Shown here in pieces: positions 6,124-8,708 of a stretch of 8,708 bases of DNA (the stretch's first letter is position 1; each line of letters opens with the position of its first letter). Below the pieces are notes generated by a model. It was not told the origin of the DNA. It saw nothing but the letters and a program-made list of their open reading frames with translations, and ran no database searches. Made by a program: the position numbers and the translations under genes. The DNA is from Propionibacteriaceae bacterium (lineage in GTDB: Bacteria > Actinomycetota > Actinomycetes > Propionibacteriales > Propionibacteriaceae). The DNA lies in contig JAUNUL010000112.1 in assembly GCA_030538175.1 (NCBI GenBank), positions 1-8,708 of the forward strand. The letters are read 5' to 3'.

Positions 6124-7068
6124 ATGTGTCAGCTGCGCGTGGCACACTGGGCCACCGTGGACCCCCTTGTGCTGCACTTCCCGAATATCGACCCGGTCGC
6201 GTTCCGCCTTGGACCGTTGACGGTTTATTGGTATGCGGTGATGTATCTCGTGGGCTTCGCCCTGGGCTATGTCCTGCTGCGTCAGCGGCTGAAGCATGCC
6301 CCGTTCAACCGGATCGTCGACCCCAAGCCATGGACACGGGATTCGATCGAGGACCTGCTGTTCATCGCCATGCTCGGCGTGATCCTGGGTGGACGGTTGG
6401 GCTATTGCCTGTTCTATAAGCCCGCCTATTATTTCGCCAACCCGCTGGAGATCCTCTATCTGTGGGAAGGCGGCATGAGCTTCCACGGTGGGGCGCTCGG
6501 CGTCATCCTCGGGATGCTGTTGTATGCGTGGCGCGTCAAGCGGCCGCTGCTGGAGGTCGCGGACTTCCTCGTGCCGGCGGTCCCGACCGGGCTGGCCGCC
6601 GGTCGGCTCGGCAACTTCATCAACGGTGAGCTCTGGGGACGGGTCGCCAGCCCGGATCTGCCGTGGGCGATGATCTTCCCCGGTGCGGGGCCCGACCCCC
6701 GGCATCCGTCGCAGATCTACCAGTTCCTCGGGGAGGGGCTGCTGTTGGCCGTGCTGTTGTGGGCGTACGCCCGGCGCGAGAGGCCACGGGGCGCGGTGTC
6801 TGCCGCGTTCCTGGTCGGCTATGGGGTCTTCCGCTTCGTGGCCGAGTTCTTCCGGGAGCCCGATGACTTCCTCGGCCGGCTCGGGTTCGGGATGACCATG
6901 GGACAGTGGTTGTCCCTGCCCATGATCGTTGCCGGCATCGTGCTGTGGCTGTGGGCGCGCAGGTTCAACCTCCATCCGCCGATCGCCGAACGGAGCCCCC
7001 GCCACGTCGCGGCTGATAGCTCTGAGGAGCCGGAGTCCGCGACCGAGCCGGACGAGCCGAAGGCCTGA
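6124..7068 (+). CDS. lgt: Prolipoprotein diacylglyceryl transferase Lgt
   Basis: Lgt is a multi-pass membrane enzyme that transfers diacylglyceryl from phosphatidylglycerol to the lipobox cysteine of prelipoproteins, the first step of lipoprotein maturation. The 314-residue product carries the whole family pattern: [41 protein letters not shown] (His121), [15 protein letters not shown] (Arg161, Glu169), RHPSQIYQ and [12 protein letters not shown] (Arg237, Glu241). These align with E. coli His103, Arg143, Glu151, Arg239 and Glu243. The sequence is far closer to proteobacterial Lgt than to the actinomycete forms I know. ATG 6124 has an AGGGA ribosome site, but GTG 6157 would start MDPLVLHFP, exactly the E. 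coli spacing, so the first 11 residues may be untranslated. The C-terminal tail is acidic and non-conserved. The gene follows the permease by 19 bases and may share its transcript. Confidence 0.97.
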   Translation: MCQLRVAHWATVDPLVLHFPNIDPVAFRLGPLTVYWYAVMYLVGFALGYVLLRQRLKHAPFNRIVDPKPWTRDSIEDLLFIAMLGVILGGRLGYCLFYKPAYYFANPLEILYLWEGGMSFHGGALGVILGMLLYAWRVKRPLLEVADFLVPAVPTGLAAGRLGNFINGELWGRVASPDLPWAMIFPGAGPDPRHPSQIYQFLGEGLLLAVLLWAYARRERPRGAVSAAFLVGYGVFRFVAEFFREPDDFLGRLGFGMTMGQWLSLPMIVAGIVLWLWARRFNLHPPIAERSPRHVAADSSEEPESATEPDEPKA

Positions 7069-7125
7069 GTCGGCCAACGGAACTGAGGATCGGAAACGTC
7101 GATTGATCGTGTCAGGATGGACCCC
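7069..7125 (+). other. Short intergenic gap upstream of the kinase gene
   Basis: This 57-base gap holds no strong hairpin. AGGA at 7114-7117 is the only clear element. The gap is long enough for a promoter, but no convincing -10/-35 pair was found. Confidence 0.5.
7114..7117 (+). promoter_or_regulatory. Ribosome site favouring kinase start at 7126
   Basis: AGGA is 8 bases before ATG 7126. The in-frame ATG at 7117 overlaps this element and has no ribosome site of its own, so 7126 is preferred; the difference is three residues. Alternatively CAGGAT (7113-7118) could act as a weak -10 for a leaderless start. Confidence 0.5.
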
Positions 7126-8708
7126 ATGAGTCCAGACGTTCTCGCTGGTCGCTATGAGCTGACCGAGAAGATCGCGAGTGGCGGCATGGGCCAGGTGTGG
7201 CGCGGCCGTGACCGCGTCCTCGAGCGCATCGTGGCGATCAAGACGGTGGACCTCGCGGCCCAGGAATCGACCGCGCGTGAGCGCTTCCGGCGGGAGGCCA
7301 TCGCGACGGCCGGGCTGTCGGCACCCAACATCGTGCAGGTCTATGACGGTGGGGTGGACGACACCACGGCCTATCTGGTGATGGAACTCCTGACCGGGCC
7401 GACGTTGGCGCGGGTCATCCACGACCACGGACCGATGGGCATCGAGGAGGGCATCAAGGTCTCCCTCGAGGTGGCCCGAGCGCTGCTGACCGCGCACCGG
7501 GTCGGGATCGTGCACCGCGACATCAAGCCTGGCAACGTGATGTATCACCACGATCAGGTCAAGCTCGTCGACTTCGGCATCGCGCAGTTCGCGCGCAGCC
7601 TCGGCGCCGCGCTCACCGCGCCGGCCACCGCACTGGGGACTGCGGCGTACATGTCTCCCGAACAAGCCACCGGCGAAGGCGCGACGGACAAGTCGGATTG
7701 GTATGCGCTGGGTTGCCTGATGACCACCATGTTCACCGGCAACCCGCCGTTCACTGGTGAGGCGCTGGCAGTGGCCAACCAGCAGATCAACGCCAAACCG
7801 CCCTATCTGTCGGACCGCCGCAGCGATGTGCCGCTCGCCCTCGATCGCCTCGTGGCGGGTCTGCTCGCCAAGGAACCGGCGGATCGGCCCACCGGGGACG
7901 AGGTCGTGGAGGAGTTGCGCCAGCTCTCCGTGCGACGTGGTGACGATGCCGACCCCAACGCGAGCACCATCCTGCTGGCCGGTGCCGCGGGTGCGGCGGG
8001 GGTTCCCGATCCGACCGCCGTCTATGCCGAGAGCAACGTCAGCCCCTGGGCGCGGCCTGATGAGCGTCGGGCCAGCTATCGGGAGAGTCCCGCAGAGCCT
8101 GCGCCCAGTGCGCCGCCCGTCCGTCCGGTTCCACCACCTCCGGTCGTCCGTGATCAGCGCACCGCCCGCGATCGGAACGGGACGCCGATCGGCCTGGTGG
8201 TCACCGTGATCCTGTTGCTGTTGGCCGTGGGGGTCGCTGGCGCCTATCTGCTGTTGGGCAACCGTCCGAACCCCGCCCCGGTCGCCCCCACGCCGACGGT
8301 GACCGCCCAGCCCACGTCGACGCCCACACAGTCCGTCCGGCCCACGACCACCCGACCCACCGTGACATCGGTGCGGCCGACCCCGACGATGCGGCAACCA
8401 ACACCCACGATGACCACCACCGAGCCTGAGCCCACCTCGGCGCCGCCGACCAGCGAGCCGACGACCACCAGCCCCTCGACGACCGAGCCAACCTCGGATG
8501 GCAATCAGGGGGCCTCGGGTGAGGCCGGCGTGCAGAACGCCATCTCGGGTGTCAACCGCGCTTATCGACCAGCCCTGCGCGCAGGGTGGGCCGAAGCCAA
8601 GCGTCTCGGGGACCCCCAATTGTTCGAGACCCTGGCTGACCGACTGCAGGCCCAGGGCGTGCTATCGAAAAAGGAAAACAAGGCTTTGATCAAGGCAGTG
8701 AATGCGGA
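7126..8708 (+). CDS. Transmembrane Ser/Thr protein kinase (PknB-like, Hanks type), 3'-truncated
   Basis: An open frame of at least 527 codons runs off the window end with no stop. The N-terminal kinase domain (about 8-270) has the Gly-rich loop ASGGMGQV (17-24), VAIK with Lys39, HRDIKPGN (Asp132, Asn137), DFG (149-151) and MSPEQA (176-181), so it should be catalytically active. Thr164 in the activation loop aligns with a PknB autophosphorylation site. A Pro-rich juxtamembrane region (about 285-350) precedes one membrane helix (355-377). After it comes a Thr/Pro-rich stalk (about 380-458), probably outside the cell, and then a charged, helical-looking segment (460-527) that continues past the window. 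It has no PASTA signature, unlike PknB, so the sensed ligand is unknown. It is likely a signalling kinase of the envelope. Codon use matches its neighbours, including TAT for Tyr. Confidence 0.93.
   Translation, partial: MSPDVLAGRYELTEKIASGGMGQVWRGRDRVLERIVAIKTVDLAAQESTARERFRREAIATAGLSAPNIVQVYDGGVDDTTAYLVMELLTGPTLARVIHDHGPMGIEEGIKVSLEVARALLTAHRVGIVHRDIKPGNVMYHHDQVKLVDFGIAQFARSLGAALTAPATALGTAAYMSPEQATGEGATDKSDWYALGCLMTTMFTGNPPFTGEALAVANQQINAKPPYLSDRRSDVPLALDRLVAGLLAKEPADRPTGDEVVEELRQLSVRRGDDADPNASTILLAGAAGAAGVPDPTAVYAESNVSPWARPDERRASYRESPAEPAPSAPPVRPVPPPPVVRDQRTARDRNGTPIGLVVTVILLLLAVGVAGAYLLLGNRPNPAPVAPTPTVTAQPTSTPTQSVRPTTTRPTVTSVRPTPTMRQPTPTMTTTEPEPTSAPPTSEPTTTSPSTTEPTSDGNQGASGEAGVQNAISGVNRAYRPALRAGWAEAKRLGDPQLFETLADRLQAQGVLSKKENKALIKAVNA
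8263..8499 (+). other. Pro/Thr-rich extracellular stalk of the kinase
   Basis: About 80 codons rich in ACC/ACG/CCC/CCG encode a low-complexity Pro/Thr/Ser stretch (residues about 380-458), with short recurring units such as PTPT and TEPTS. It probably spans the cell wall and is a candidate for O-glycosylation. The same composition explains long spurious open frames on the opposite strand. Confidence 0.75.

Noticed and set aside
5531..6220. 229-codon plus-strand frame overlapping the permease and lgt
   Set aside because: It is an out-of-frame shadow: Arg/Gly/His-rich, without hydrophobic segments, and conflicting with two well-supported genes.
7079..7113. ECF-sigma-like promoter (GGAAC at 7079-7083 with CGTC/CGTGTC downstream) before the kinase
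   Set aside because: The spacers are about 13 or 24 bases, not the 15-17 expected for such promoters, so the match is probably chance.
8254..8500. DNA repeat array or CRISPR-like array in the ACC/CCG-rich stretch
   Set aside because: The repetition comes from Pro/Thr codons in the kinase stalk. There are no regular repeat-spacer units.
6091..8619. 842-codon open frame on the minus strand
   Set aside because: It lies fully antisense to lgt and the kinase, which have clear family motifs. Its product is low-complexity Gly/Arg/His-rich with no recognisable domain. Long antisense frames are expected in high-GC coding DNA, here extended by the Pro/Thr-rich stalk.

Overview
The window is high-GC DNA with tightly packed genes, all on the plus strand. 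An MshA-like glycosyltransferase, an MshB-like deacetylase and a transmembrane Ser/Thr kinase point to an actinomycete (Actinomycetota). I cannot place the family from sequence alone. Eight protein genes cover almost the whole window. The first is cut at its 5' end and the last at its 3' end. No tRNA, rRNA, CRISPR array, insertion sequence or phage gene was seen.

Layout. (1) Bases 1-1769 hold a nucleotide-sugar dehydrogenase (C-terminal part) and a UDP-sugar 4-epimerase. They are 18 bases apart and together look like a TviB/TviC-type (WbpA/WbpP-type) route to a UDP-hexosaminuronic acid for a surface polysaccharide. (2) Bases 1770-1852 hold a GC-rich hairpin and then a probable promoter that would give a leaderless transcript. 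(3) Bases 1853-3852 hold an MshA-like GT4 glycosyltransferase and an MshB-like PIG-L/LmbE deacetylase sharing an ATGA overlap. These correspond to two early steps of mycothiol synthesis, but both proteins deviate from the textbook enzymes. (4) Bases 3952-6104 hold an ABC ATPase and an FtsX-family permease, again with an ATGA overlap. (5) Bases 6124-7068 hold lgt, prolipoprotein diacylglyceryl transferase, of a form close to the proteobacterial enzyme. (6) From 7126 to the window end there is a membrane-anchored Ser/Thr kinase with a Pro/Thr-rich extracellular stalk and an ectodomain that does not look like PASTA.

The common theme is the cell envelope: sugar precursors, a thiol or glycoconjugate pathway, an exporter or extruder, lipoprotein maturation and a surface-sensing kinase. 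The spacing suggests about four transcription units: the sugar pair, the msh-like pair, ABC-permease(-lgt), and the kinase.

The points most worth a second look are a strong preference for TAT over TAC for tyrosine in otherwise GC-ending genes, the coupled mshA/mshB-like pair with a changed acceptor-site residue, the proteobacterial-looking Lgt, and the kinase ectodomain. Nothing here is clearly a new defence or mobile system; most of the window looks like core envelope metabolism.
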